This document shows, piece after piece, positions 30,781-39,566 of a stretch of 39,566 nt of DNA (position 1 is its first letter; every line of letters begins with the position of its first letter). The translations under genes and the position numbers were made by a program. The notes under the pieces are model-generated. The model did no database searches. It saw only the letters and a list, made by a program, of their open reading frames with translations, and was not told where the DNA came from. Where the stretch lies: assembly GCA_945878515.1 (NCBI GenBank), contig CAMCTL010000007.1:1-39566 (forward strand). Direction: 5' to 3'. This DNA comes from Flavobacterium psychrophilum (GTDB lineage: Bacteria > Bacteroidota > Bacteroidia > Flavobacteriales > Flavobacteriaceae).

Positions 30781-32823
30781 ATGTTAAAGATTATTCCATT
30801 CTTCATTTTGTTCTTATTGCAAAATCCATGCAATGGGCAAGCCGCTGCTTTGCAAAATAGAAAGGCAATCAATCTTGAAGAATGGTCATTCCAAAAAGGA
30901 AAACTGAATTATGCCGAAAAACTATCAACTACTGAAAGTGATTGGGAAAAGGTAAAAGTTCCTCATACCTTTTCGATGGATGCTATCGAAAACATTGGAT
31001 ATTACAAGGGAGATGCCTGGTATAGAACCACATTTGAAATTCCACCCTCGATGTCAGGGGAACGCCTATTTATGCGATTTGAAGGAGTAGGACAGGAAGC
31101 TGAGGTTTTTGTCAACGAAAAAAATGTGGGGAAACACTCAGGTGGATATTCGGCCTTTTGTTTTGAAATTACGAATCAGGTAAAAATGGGTCAAAAAAAT
31201 CTAATTGCCGTAAGAGCAACTAATGCTTCAAACTTCAAAAGAATACCTGTAGATGATGATTTATTTAATATTTATGGCGGAATCTATCGCCCCGTATGTA
31301 TTTTCAGTACGCCAATATGCAATATTTCACCAACTTATAACGCTTCGTCAGGTCTATTTGTAGAGGTGAATGAGTTAATAGAACAGACTGCCAAATTGGA
31401 AATACGAACACAGGTTTCAAGTACTTTAAACCAAAAAAATGTGCAACTACAGTATACTATTAAAGATGCAAAAGGCAAAAATGTAGTGGTGCACAAGGAA
31501 TTATTTGATGTAAACCTATCGAACCAAGTTATTAGTTCAACGATAGAACTTAAAAATCCAATACTTTGGAACGGACGCAAAAATCCACATCTCTATTCTG
31601 TTGAAGCAAAACTGATAACTGAAAATTCTATTGACCAAGTAGTGCAAAACTTTGGTATCAGAACCTATTCTTTTGATGCCAATAAAGGGTTTATTTTAAA
31701 TAACAAGCCCTATAGTTTACATGGTGTAAATATGCATCAAGAATGGAAGCAAGTGGGTCCAGCTCTAACTGATGAACAGCACAAAACAGACATGGAATTG
31801 GTCGATGAAATTGGAGCTACTGTATTGCGACTTGCTCATTATCAGCACTCGGATATCGCTTATGAATTAGCAGATAAAAAAGGAATTCTTGCTTGGGCAG
31901 AAATACCTTTTGTGCACGATTATAGTGGTCGAGAAGGAGAAAATGCAAAACAGCAATTGACTGAACTTATTCTGCAAAATTACAATCATCCTAGCATTTT
32001 TGTATGGGGACTTTGGAATGAGGTCAGAGCCTACAAAAGCCCTGATGAACCTTGTGTAGGATTGACTAAAGAACTGAACGAATTGGCGCATAAACTAGAC
32101 AAATCTAGGCTTACCACTTCGGCTACTGATGAAGGTATGGTGTCGAATATGGGAAATATTACGGATCTACAGGCTTGGAATAAATATTTCGGATGGTATT
32201 ACGGTCAATACAAAGATATGGGTTCTTGGCTTGATAAATCGCACAAAGACTTTCCAGATAGACCATTAGCCATCAGTGAGTATGGGGTCGAAGCCAATAT
32301 TTATCATCAGGACGCTTCAAAACTAGAAAAACCGGTGGGAAATTATTTCCCAGAAATGGAACAGTCCAATTACCACGAGTTGACATGGAAAATCTTAAAA
32401 GATCGTCCCTACGTTTGGGGAACTTTTGTTTGGACCATGTTTGATTTTTCTGTTAATGTTTGGAATAGAGGTGGAGTTCCACACATGAATCAAAAGGGAT
32501 TAGTCACGTTTGACCGAACGGTAAAAAAAGATGCCTTTTATTTCTACAAGGCTAATTGGTCTAAAGAACCAGTACTTTATATAGCTGAGAGAAGAAATAT
32601 AGAAAGGAAAACTAATCTTATTTCCGTTAAAGTGTATACCAATCAGGAGGAAGTTGTTTTATATGTAAATGATGAAAAAGTTGGCACTCAAAAGCTAACA
32701 TCAGACATTGATGTCATAAAATTTGACAACATCAAATTGGCGGAAGGGAATAACACGATTGCAGTAGTTTCAAAAAACAAGAAGCTAAAGGATGAAGTAA
32801 TTTGGAATTTTAAAAACCAATAA
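30781..32823 (+). CDS. GH2-family glycosidase, compact form
   Basis: The 680-residue protein has a signal peptide (MLKIIPFFILFLLQNPCNGQ). It has a sugar-binding jelly roll (about 30-195, VPHTFSMDAIENIGYYKGDAWY, IYGGIYRPVCIF), an Ig-like domain (about 200-300) and a TIM barrel (about 305-600). The acid/base is Glu414 in GLWNEVRAY and the nucleophile is Glu500 in AISEYGVEA. A short Ig-like C-terminal domain follows. It lacks the Bgal_small domain of its neighbour. The family includes beta-galactosidases, beta-glucuronidases and others, so specificity is open. The stop is 1 bp before the next start, so translation is probably coupled with the GH43-like gene. Confidence 0.9.
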   Translation: MLKIIPFFILFLLQNPCNGQAAALQNRKAINLEEWSFQKGKLNYAEKLSTTESDWEKVKVPHTFSMDAIENIGYYKGDAWYRTTFEIPPSMSGERLFMRFEGVGQEAEVFVNEKNVGKHSGGYSAFCFEITNQVKMGQKNLIAVRATNASNFKRIPVDDDLFNIYGGIYRPVCIFSTPICNISPTYNASSGLFVEVNELIEQTAKLEIRTQVSSTLNQKNVQLQYTIKDAKGKNVVVHKELFDVNLSNQVISSTIELKNPILWNGRKNPHLYSVEAKLITENSIDQVVQNFGIRTYSFDANKGFILNNKPYSLHGVNMHQEWKQVGPALTDEQHKTDMELVDEIGATVLRLAHYQHSDIAYELADKKGILAWAEIPFVHDYSGREGENAKQQLTELILQNYNHPSIFVWGLWNEVRAYKSPDEPCVGLTKELNELAHKLDKSRLTTSATDEGMVSNMGNITDLQAWNKYFGWYYGQYKDMGSWLDKSHKDFPDRPLAISEYGVEANIYHQDASKLEKPVGNYFPEMEQSNYHELTWKILKDRPYVWGTFVWTMFDFSVNVWNRGGVPHMNQKGLVTFDRTVKKDAFYFYKANWSKEPVLYIAERRNIERKTNLISVKVYTNQEEVVLYVNDEKVGTQKLTSDIDVIKFDNIKLAEGNNTIAVVSKNKKLKDEVIWNFKNQ

Positions 32824-32824
32824 A

Positions 32825-33952
32825 ATGCGAAAGATATTTTTAATCTATATATGGTTTTTTGCTGTTTCAATGATGGCACAAACCACTTACAACGAATTCA
32901 AACCGGGCCAACTATGGCTCGATGACAAAGGAAATCACATCAATGCGCACGGCGGTGGATTTTTATTTTATAATGATACCTATTATTGGTTTGGTGAGCA
33001 TAAAACTTCAGGAAAAGAAGGAAATACGGCTATCGTAGGAGTGCACGTTTACAGCTCAAAAGACATTTACAACTGGAAAGACGAAGGTATTGCTCTAAAA
33101 ATGTTAGAAGATGAAAACTCGATGTTACAAAAAGGATGTGTTTTAGAACGTCCAAAAGTGATTTACAACAAAAAAACTAAAAAATTTGTGATGTGGTTTC
33201 ATCATGAGTTAAAAGGTCAAGGTTATAAAGCAGCCCTTACTGGTGTCGCTATCGCCGATAATGTAACTGGGCCTTATAGATACATTAATAGTTTTAGGTT
33301 GAATCCTAAAGTTTGGGCGAAAAATTTTAGCAAAGAACAACAAGATGCGGTTTATCAAAAAATAAATTCTGGTATAATTGATTTAAAGCAAAAAAACATC
33401 GATGGTGCCATAATGGTTCGAGATTTTGAACAAGGACAAATGTCACGTGACATGACACTATTTGTCGATGACGATGAACAAGCCTATCATATAACAGCTT
33501 CCGAAGAGAATCAAACACTACTAATTTCAAAGCTAGCCGACGATTATTTGTCTGTGACAGCAGATTATGTTCGAGTGTTTCCAGGAGAAACAAATGAAGC
33601 GCCAGCCATTTTTAAAAAAGACGGAAAGTATTTTATGTTTTCGTCCTATACAACAGGTTGGAAACCAAATCCTGGACGTTTAGCCGTTTCTGACAATATG
33701 ATGTCGGGTTGGAAAGCCTTAGAAAATCCGTGTCGAGGTACCGAAGAAGAAATTAAAACCACGTTTCATTCGCAAAGCACTTATGTTTTGCCAGTTGAAG
33801 GTGAGAAAGGTGCATTTATTTATGTTGGAGATCGTTGGAAACCAGAAAATCACATCGAAGGTCCTTATGTTTTGTTACCTGTTCAATTTGAAAACGGCAT
33901 ACCTTTTTTGAAATGGTATGACTCTTGGAATTTAGATATATTTAAAAAATGA
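32825..33952 (+). CDS. GH43-like enzyme resembling exo-beta-1,3-galactanases
   Basis: The 375-residue protein has a signal peptide (cleavage near SMMAQ-T) and a five-bladed propeller pattern. Near residue 40 it reads INAHGGGFLFYNDTYYWFGEH, with AHGGG where most GH43 enzymes have the catalytic base Asp. I recall this as typical of the exo-beta-1,3-galactanase group (GH43_24 and related), which use an unusual base. LERPKVIY (Glu108) and NEAPAIFKKDGKYFMF (Glu258) would be the pKa modulator and general acid. Its start is 1 bp after the previous stop and its own stop overlaps the next start (ATGA), so three genes are tightly coupled. A galactan-cleaving role fits the GH2 neighbours, but the subfamily call is from memory. 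Confidence 0.75.
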   Translation: MRKIFLIYIWFFAVSMMAQTTYNEFKPGQLWLDDKGNHINAHGGGFLFYNDTYYWFGEHKTSGKEGNTAIVGVHVYSSKDIYNWKDEGIALKMLEDENSMLQKGCVLERPKVIYNKKTKKFVMWFHHELKGQGYKAALTGVAIADNVTGPYRYINSFRLNPKVWAKNFSKEQQDAVYQKINSGIIDLKQKNIDGAIMVRDFEQGQMSRDMTLFVDDDEQAYHITASEENQTLLISKLADDYLSVTADYVRVFPGETNEAPAIFKKDGKYFMFSSYTTGWKPNPGRLAVSDNMMSGWKALENPCRGTEEEIKTTFHSQSTYVLPVEGEKGAFIYVGDRWKPENHIEGPYVLLPVQFENGIPFLKWYDSWNLDIFKK

Positions 33953-35346
33953 AAGTAAAAAATATAATAATTAGTGTTTTTGTTATACTTCTATTCCAAT
34001 GGAATGGATACGGTCAGAGTGCTCAAAAACCAAATATCATAATCATTCTAGCAGATGATTTAGGCTATGCCGATGTCGGATTTAATGGATGCAAAGACAT
34101 TCCAACGCCAAACATTGACAGAATTGCCTCAAACGGAGTGAAATTCACCAACGGTTATGTTACCTATTCAGTTTGTGGACCCAGCCGTGCAGGGCTTTTA
34201 ACAGGACGTTATCCACAACGTTTTGGATACGAAAGAAACCCTCAGTATCGTCCAAATGATCCCAATATGGGTTTGCCAAAATCCGAAAGTACCTTAGCAG
34301 AAACCTTAAAGCAAGTGGGATATACCTCGGGAATTGTTGGTAAATGGCATCAAGGTGTGGATATTTCCAACCATCCTTTGAATAGAGGTTTTGATGATTT
34401 TTTTGGACATTTAGGTGGTGGGCATCAATATTTCCCTGAGAATCTAACAATAAAAGACAGCTACGCAGTTGACAATAATGAGGGAACAAGTTATAAAACT
34501 TGGATTATGAGAAATCATGAACCCATACAAACTAAAAAATACCTGACCGACGAGTTTTCGGATGAAGCAGTGCAATTTGTCGAAAAGAACCAAAAACAAC
34601 CCTTCTTTTTGTATCTGGCTTACAACGCACCTCATTCACCACTTCAAGCGACACAAGAATATTTAGATCGTTTTCCTAATATTACCGATATAAAACGAAA
34701 AACTTATGCCGCTATGGTTAGCGCTGTTGATGATGGTGTTGGCAGACTTTTGGATAAATTAGAATCTTTAAATTTAGATAAAAACACCTTGGTGTATTTC
34801 CTATCCGACAATGGTGGTCCTGAAAAAGACAATAGCTCTGACAACGGTGTTTTACGAGAAGGGAAATCGTCTATTTATGAAGGCGGTTATAGAGTTCCTT
34901 TTGCCATGCAATGGAAAGGAACAGTCAAACCCCTAGTTTATGACAATCCAATTTCGTCATTAGACATTTTTGCAACCATCGCTGCACTTTCAAAATCGCC
35001 AGTCAACAAAGATAAACCCTTGGACGGCGTAAATTTGATGCCTTTCATTACTGGAAAAGATAAGTCATTGCCTCACGAAACGATTTATCTAAGAAAATTT
35101 GATGAAAAGTCATATTCTATTAGATATAAAGACTTAAAATTAGTTTTAAAAAAGGACGGCGTTCCTCAGCTTTATAATTTGAAAAAAGATATCGGCGAAC
35201 AAAAGAATATTGCTAATCAATTTCCAAACGAAGTTAAAAAATTAGAAGACATCCGAAAAGAATGGGACTCCCAATTAATCGAACCAATTTTTGCAGGCTT
35301 GATTATGGCAAAAAAGTCAAAAAAAGTAAAAGACAATAAAGAGTAA
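33949..35346 (+). CDS. Secreted sulfatase, family S1 (third)
   Basis: The 465-residue protein starts within the stop of the GH43-like gene (4-base overlap). It has a signal peptide (cleavage near GYG-QS), metal residues in LADDLGYADVGFNG, the formylglycine signature C76-GPSRAGLLTGRYPQRFG, GKWHQGVD and FLSDNGGPEKDNSSDNG. Its basic C-terminus (MAKKSKKVKDNKE) is unusual but short. The signature and surroundings differ from the other two sulfatases (CTPSR, CAPSR, CGPSR), so the locus probably removes sulfate from more than one position. Tight coupling to the GH43-like gene suggests the two act on successive steps of one chain end. Confidence 0.93.
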   Translation: MKVKNIIISVFVILLFQWNGYGQSAQKPNIIIILADDLGYADVGFNGCKDIPTPNIDRIASNGVKFTNGYVTYSVCGPSRAGLLTGRYPQRFGYERNPQYRPNDPNMGLPKSESTLAETLKQVGYTSGIVGKWHQGVDISNHPLNRGFDDFFGHLGGGHQYFPENLTIKDSYAVDNNEGTSYKTWIMRNHEPIQTKKYLTDEFSDEAVQFVEKNQKQPFFLYLAYNAPHSPLQATQEYLDRFPNITDIKRKTYAAMVSAVDDGVGRLLDKLESLNLDKNTLVYFLSDNGGPEKDNSSDNGVLREGKSSIYEGGYRVPFAMQWKGTVKPLVYDNPISSLDIFATIAALSKSPVNKDKPLDGVNLMPFITGKDKSLPHETIYLRKFDEKSYSIRYKDLKLVLKKDGVPQLYNLKKDIGEQKNIANQFPNEVKKLEDIRKEWDSQLIEPIFAGLIMAKKSKKVKDNKE

Positions 35347-35446
35347 TTCAAACCAAAATGAAACGCCCGCCACAACCGTCAATGACAAACAGGGTTCTGA
35401 TTATAGGCGTTCCATCTGACCGATAAAAAACAATATAAATAAACAG

Positions 35447-37387
35447 ATGAAACAGTTAAATAAATATTTTCTTGTCTTAGTTTCACTACTAATAACAACA
35501 GTTGCCTTTTGCCAAGTTAAACTTCCAAAATTAATTAGCAATGGAATGGTCTTACAACGCGACACCAAAATTAAAATTTGGGGTTGGTCGGCACCGAATG
35601 AAAAAATCGCCATCGATTTTATCAATAAAAAGTATAAAATTAATTCCAATGATAAAGGAGAATGGGAACTGCAATTGTCAAATCTAAAAGCAGGCGGACC
35701 TTACGCTATGAAAATTACCGCTAGCAATACCATTGAAATCAATGATATTTTAATCGGTGACGTTTGGCTTTGTTCTGGTCAATCCAATATGGCGATGACT
35801 GTTGGTGCTGTACGTGATTTATACGAAAATGAAATTACAAGTTCTGAAAATAAATTTATAAGAAACTTTGAAGTTCCCAGAGAATACGAATTCAATGTTC
35901 AAAGAACTGATTTAAGTGGAGGTTCCTGGTCATCTGCAAACCCAACAACAGTTATCAAATTTTCGGCAGCAGCTTACTTTTTTGCAAAGGAACTCCACGC
36001 AAAATACCAAATCCCAATTGGCATGATAAATTCCAGTTATGGTGGAACTCCCATTCACGCTTGGTTGAGCGAGGAAGCATTAAAACCTTTCCCTGCAAGT
36101 TACAACGAAGTTGCCTCTTTGAAAAACCCTGAGTTTGTAAAGAACCTCGAGAATAAAGATATTGAACTAGAAAAAAATTGGAATGCAAATCTTCTGTCAA
36201 ATGATGAAGGTCTTGCAAGCAAAGGGAATTGGGCTTCTAACTTAACCAATACACAAGATTGGCAAGAAGCTAAAGTACCAGGTTTCTGGAATGGCACTTC
36301 ATTAGAGAAAGTGAATGGTGTGGTGTGGTACAAAAAAGAAATCGAGGTTTCTAAAAATTTCGCTTCGAAGGAGTCAATATTAAAATTAGGAACTATAATG
36401 GGCGCTGATTCTACTTATGTCAACGGAAAATTTGTTGGTTATACAAAGGACCAATGGTCATCACGAAAATATACAATTCCTGCCAACACATTTATAGAAG
36501 GTAAGAACACCATCACAATTCGTATGGTTAAAATAAGAGGAAATGGTGGATTTGTCGAAGGCTTGCAATATGAATTGGTTGGCAGCAATGAGGAGTTAGT
36601 CAATTTGAAAGGAATTTGGAAATTTAAAACAGGTTTCAAACAAGACGCTTTGCCAAATACCGTAAATTTAAGATGGAAGCCAACCTCTTTATACAACTCA
36701 ATGATACAGCCCTTGAAAAATTATACTGTCAAAGGCGCTTTATGGTATCAGGGCGAAGGAAATTCTGGAAAACCAAAAGAATACGCTCAACTGCTTCCAG
36801 CACTTATTGGAGAATTGAGAAGTGTTTTTAAGTATCCGAATATGCCCTTTTTGTTTGTACAATTACCCAATTATGGCAGTTCGAAACCAGAACCATCCGA
36901 AAGTAATTGGGCTGGATTGAGAGAGTCACAACTAAAAACGCTGTCACTTCCATTTACAGGAATGGCCACCACTATTGATGTTGGACAATGGAATGACATT
37001 CATCCCCATAAAAAGAAAGAAGTGGGAACTCGACTAGCACTTGTTGCACAGAATCTAGTTTATGGCGATTCAAAAGTAGTTTGCTATGGCCCAAAATATG
37101 AATCAATGCAAATCGAAAACAATAAAATAGTGTTGTCCTTTTCCAATTTTGGAAGCGCAATGCAATTCAAAGGAGAAGGAACGCATACTAATTTTGCCAT
37201 TGCTGGCGAAGACAAAAAATTTGTTTGGGCTGAAGCCAAAATCGAAAACGGAAAAATTACGGTTTGGAGTGCAGCAATTCCAAATCCGGTTGCCGTCAGA
37301 TATGCTTGGTCTGACAATCCCGATGGCGAAAAATTATTCAATACTGAAGGCATACCCGCTTCACCATTTAGAACCGACTCTTGGTAA
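35447..37387 (+). CDS. Sialate O-acetylesterase-type SGNH esterase with an inserted beta-sandwich domain
   Basis: The 646-residue protein has a signal peptide (cleavage near VAFC-Q). The SGNH domain is split. The first half has SGQSNMAM (Ser113) and SSYGGTPIHAWLS. An inserted GH2-like galactose-binding sandwich covers about 245-395 (WQEAKVPGFWNGTSLEKVNG, VVWYKKEIEV, YTIPANTFIEGKNTITIRM). The second half has WYQGEGNSGK (Glu437) and NDIHPHKKKEVGTRLA (Asp517, His519). WYQGEGN replaces the common WYQGESN. This longer architecture is a known branch of the sialate O-acetylesterase family. It probably deacetylates oligosaccharides made by the PUL enzymes. The gene starts 100 bp after the third sulfatase; that gap holds a small ORF. 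Confidence 0.9.
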   Translation: MKQLNKYFLVLVSLLITTVAFCQVKLPKLISNGMVLQRDTKIKIWGWSAPNEKIAIDFINKKYKINSNDKGEWELQLSNLKAGGPYAMKITASNTIEINDILIGDVWLCSGQSNMAMTVGAVRDLYENEITSSENKFIRNFEVPREYEFNVQRTDLSGGSWSSANPTTVIKFSAAAYFFAKELHAKYQIPIGMINSSYGGTPIHAWLSEEALKPFPASYNEVASLKNPEFVKNLENKDIELEKNWNANLLSNDEGLASKGNWASNLTNTQDWQEAKVPGFWNGTSLEKVNGVVWYKKEIEVSKNFASKESILKLGTIMGADSTYVNGKFVGYTKDQWSSRKYTIPANTFIEGKNTITIRMVKIRGNGGFVEGLQYELVGSNEELVNLKGIWKFKTGFKQDALPNTVNLRWKPTSLYNSMIQPLKNYTVKGALWYQGEGNSGKPKEYAQLLPALIGELRSVFKYPNMPFLFVQLPNYGSSKPEPSESNWAGLRESQLKTLSLPFTGMATTIDVGQWNDIHPHKKKEVGTRLALVAQNLVYGDSKVVCYGPKYESMQIENNKIVLSFSNFGSAMQFKGEGTHTNFAIAGEDKKFVWAEAKIENGKITVWSAAIPNPVAVRYAWSDNPDGEKLFNTEGIPASPFRTDSW

Positions 37388-37464
37388 TATAATCAAGGTT
37401 CAATATAACAAGTTTCATTTTTATTTATTATCAAGTGTTCCACATTTACAAATCAATTCGCATT

Positions 37465-39566
37465 ATGAAAAAAAGTATAATTATTGTTTTTTTAATTTTT
37501 ATCGCTTTTCAAGCAAAAGCTCAAAACAGAGAAGTTCAATTGCTAGACACAGGTTGGCGTTTTCTCAATAAAGAAATCCCACCCACAAATTTAAGTCAAG
37601 TCGATGATTCTTCTTGGCAAACCGTTACCGTTCCTCATGATTGGGCAATAGCGGGTCCTTTTGATATGACTATCGATATGCAAAAAGTTACTGTCATTGA
37701 AGATGGCGATAGAGGTGCAAAATTGCGAACCGGAAGAACTGGCGCTTTGCCTTGTTTTGGAATAGGTTGGTATAGAAAAGCATTAACAATTTCGAAAGCA
37801 GATGAAGGCAAACGAATTTTTGTAGAATTTGATGGAGCAATGAGTCGATCTAAAGTGTATTTAAATGGTATTTACGTTGGCGAATGGCCTTACGGATATT
37901 CCTCTTTTTCATTTGAATTGACAAAGTACATTCAGTTTGGAAAGGAAAATATTTTATCAGTACGCCTAGAAAACAAAGAAGAATCCTCAAGATGGTATTC
38001 AGGTGCTGGAATTTATAGAAATGTGAGATTGGTAAAAACAGCTCCAGTTCGAGTAGCACATTGGGGAACTTACATTACCACTCCAGTAGTTACTGAACAA
38101 AAAGGAGAAGTCAATATTAAAACCGAAATTGATGGCGGAGAAACGGTACAATTAATTACTGAAATTTTTGATGCCAACGGAAAGAAAATAGCATCGACAA
38201 AAAGTGAGGGAAATAAAGCATTTGAACAAAAATTAAAAGTCAACAAACCTAGTTTATGGAGTCCTGAAACGCCTGTTTTATATACAGCAGTTTCAAAAGT
38301 ATTTGTTGGAAAAATTCAAAAAGACGAATACAAAACTACTTTTGGTTTTAGAACCATCAAGTTTGATAAAGACAAAGGCTTTTTCCTTAATGGGAAATAT
38401 ACCAAATTCAAAGGAGTATGTCTTCATCACGATTTAGGATCAATAGGTGCAGCTGTAAATTACAGAGCAACTGAACGTCAATTGGTCATGATGAAAGAAA
38501 TGGGCGTGAATGCCATTCGTACATCGCACAATCCGCCTTCACTAGAATTATTAAAAATATGTGACAGTATTGGATTGATGGTTCAAGTAGAATCTTTTGA
38601 TGAATGGAAAAATGGCAAAAATTCAAATGGATATGGCGAATTCTTTGATGCTTGGGCCGAAAAAGATTTGACAGCCATGATTAAAAGAGATCGCAACCAC
38701 CCATCGGTTGTTATGTGGAGTATCGGAAACGAAATTAGAGAACAAGGAATGCCCGAAGGTGCAGCAATGGCAAAATTTTTGACGAAAATTAGTCACAATC
38801 TTGACCCAACTCGACCTGTTTCAGCGGGATTCAATAATTGGAAAGGAGCCATCAAAAACGGTTTAGCAGCCGAGGTTGACTTGGTTGGTTTTAATTATGC
38901 ACCCGATTTCTATGACAAAATGCGGTTAGAAAACCCAACCTTCACCATTTACGGTAGCGAAACCGCTTCGACAGTTAGTTCTCGTGGAGAATATAAATTT
39001 CCTGTCGTGGCATCAAAAAAAGCTTGGTACACAGACTATCAATTAACAAGTTATGACCTAGAAACCTGCAGCTGGGCAGACCTTCCTGATTTTGAATTTC
39101 AATACCAAGACGATTTAGAATTTGTTGCAGGCGAATTTGTTTGGACAGGTTTTGATTATTTAGGAGAACCTTCACCTTATAACGAAGGAACTCCAGCACG
39201 AAGTTCTTATTTTGGAATAGTAGATTTAGCAGGAATTCCAAAAGACCGTTATTATTTATACCAAAGCAAATGGAGCGATAAACCAGTATTACATGTTTTG
39301 CCACATTGGACTTGGCCTGACCGTTTGAATCAAAAAGTGCCTGTTTTTGTTTATACCAATTATCCAAAAGCAGAATTATTTGTCAACGGAAAAAGTATGG
39401 GTACTAGAGTAAAAGACAAATCAAGTATGCTTAAAAGATACCGATTGATGTGGGACGACGTAATTTATCAACCAGGAGAAATCAAAGTAGTGGCGTATGA
39501 TAAAAACGACAAAGTAGTCGCAGAAAAAATCGTGAAAACGGCTGGCGAAACCCATTCAATAAAACT
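37465..39566 (+). CDS. GH2 glycosidase, beta-galactosidase-like (3' end outside window)
   Basis: The frame is open from ATG 37465 to the last base; 700 complete codons are visible, so the C-terminus is missing. It has a signal peptide (KKSIIIVFLIFIAFQAKA-Q), a jelly roll (about 25-200, VPHDWAIAGPFD, GAGIYRNVRLV), an Ig-like domain, and a TIM barrel (about 310-590) with FKGVCLHHDLG and RTSHNPPS. The acid/base is Glu423 in WSIGNEIREQG and the nucleophile is Glu499 in TIYGSETAS. A further Ig-like domain follows (YTNYPKAELFVNGKSMG). This architecture is common among PUL beta-galactosidases. Beta-glucuronidase or other GH2 activities cannot be excluded. It continues the + strand operon 77 bp after the esterase, so the PUL extends beyond the right edge. 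Confidence 0.9.
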   Translation, partial: MKKSIIIVFLIFIAFQAKAQNREVQLLDTGWRFLNKEIPPTNLSQVDDSSWQTVTVPHDWAIAGPFDMTIDMQKVTVIEDGDRGAKLRTGRTGALPCFGIGWYRKALTISKADEGKRIFVEFDGAMSRSKVYLNGIYVGEWPYGYSSFSFELTKYIQFGKENILSVRLENKEESSRWYSGAGIYRNVRLVKTAPVRVAHWGTYITTPVVTEQKGEVNIKTEIDGGETVQLITEIFDANGKKIASTKSEGNKAFEQKLKVNKPSLWSPETPVLYTAVSKVFVGKIQKDEYKTTFGFRTIKFDKDKGFFLNGKYTKFKGVCLHHDLGSIGAAVNYRATERQLVMMKEMGVNAIRTSHNPPSLELLKICDSIGLMVQVESFDEWKNGKNSNGYGEFFDAWAEKDLTAMIKRDRNHPSVVMWSIGNEIREQGMPEGAAMAKFLTKISHNLDPTRPVSAGFNNWKGAIKNGLAAEVDLVGFNYAPDFYDKMRLENPTFTIYGSETASTVSSRGEYKFPVVASKKAWYTDYQLTSYDLETCSWADLPDFEFQYQDDLEFVAGEFVWTGFDYLGEPSPYNEGTPARSSYFGIVDLAGIPKDRYYLYQSKWSDKPVLHVLPHWTWPDRLNQKVPVFVYTNYPKAELFVNGKSMGTRVKDKSSMLKRYRLMWDDVIYQPGEIKVVAYDKNDKVVAEKIVKTAGETHSIK

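Noticed and set aside
37149..37571. 140-residue + strand frame across the esterase/GH2 junction
   Set aside because: It overlaps two well-supported genes in another frame and its translation looks random.
38975..39367. 130-residue - strand frame inside the third GH2 gene
   Set aside because: It is antisense to a TIM-barrel region with clear catalytic motifs.

Overview
The window looks like a Bacteroidota chromosome, most likely a Flavobacteriaceae member close to Flavobacterium. The evidence is low G+C, two SusC/SusD pairs, a hybrid two-component regulator (HTCS), a T9SS C-terminal sorting tail, and palindromic intergenic repeats of a kind I remember from Flavobacterium genomes. Nearly everything from about 3.6 kb onward reads as a polysaccharide utilisation locus (PUL) for a sulfated, probably galactose-rich and esterified glycan.

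Layout. (1) 1-3522, + strand: the C-terminal part of a very large secreted T9SS protein, probably a reprolysin-like metallopeptidase, with a four-copy internal repeat. (2) 3602-6509, + strand: a two-gene unit with an SGNH (sialate O-acetylesterase-type) esterase and an ExuT-like MFS sugar-acid transporter. A perfect palindrome at 6573-6605 separates it from the convergent left arm of the PUL. (3) 18247-6655, - strand: SusC, SusD, SusC, SusD and a secreted right-handed beta-helix protein, all closely spaced. (4) 18248-18957: a 710-base gap holding a promoter region, a 17-bp-stem hairpin and a 105-bp MITE-like element. (5) 22977-18958, - strand: the HTCS regulator. (6) 23402 to the right edge, + strand: a catabolic operon of sulfatase, sulfatase, alpha/beta hydrolase, GH2 (LacZ type), GH2, GH43-like, sulfatase, SGNH esterase with an inserted beta-sandwich, and a third GH2 cut by the window end.

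How the genes may work together (inference). The SusCD pairs bind and import oligosaccharides. The beta-helix protein is the only candidate here for an endo-acting enzyme. Sulfatases and esterases strip substituents, and GH2 and GH43 exo-enzymes remove galactose or related sugars. The MFS carrier may bring a released monosaccharide, possibly an acidic one, across the inner membrane. The HTCS senses an oligosaccharide in the periplasm and switches on the divergent operons. A TACGARAACGT motif in sense orientation upstream of both the susC operon and the sulfatase operon, with similar sequence at the -7 region, is a candidate HTCS operator.

The GH43-like protein has AHGGG where ordinary GH43 enzymes have the base aspartate, as I recall for the exo-beta-1,3-galactanase group. 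With the GH2 enzymes and three sulfatases, this makes a sulfated beta-1,3-galactan or arabinogalactan-like algal polysaccharide a reasonable guess at the substrate, but not a proven one. I saw no tRNA, rRNA, CRISPR array, transposase or phage gene.
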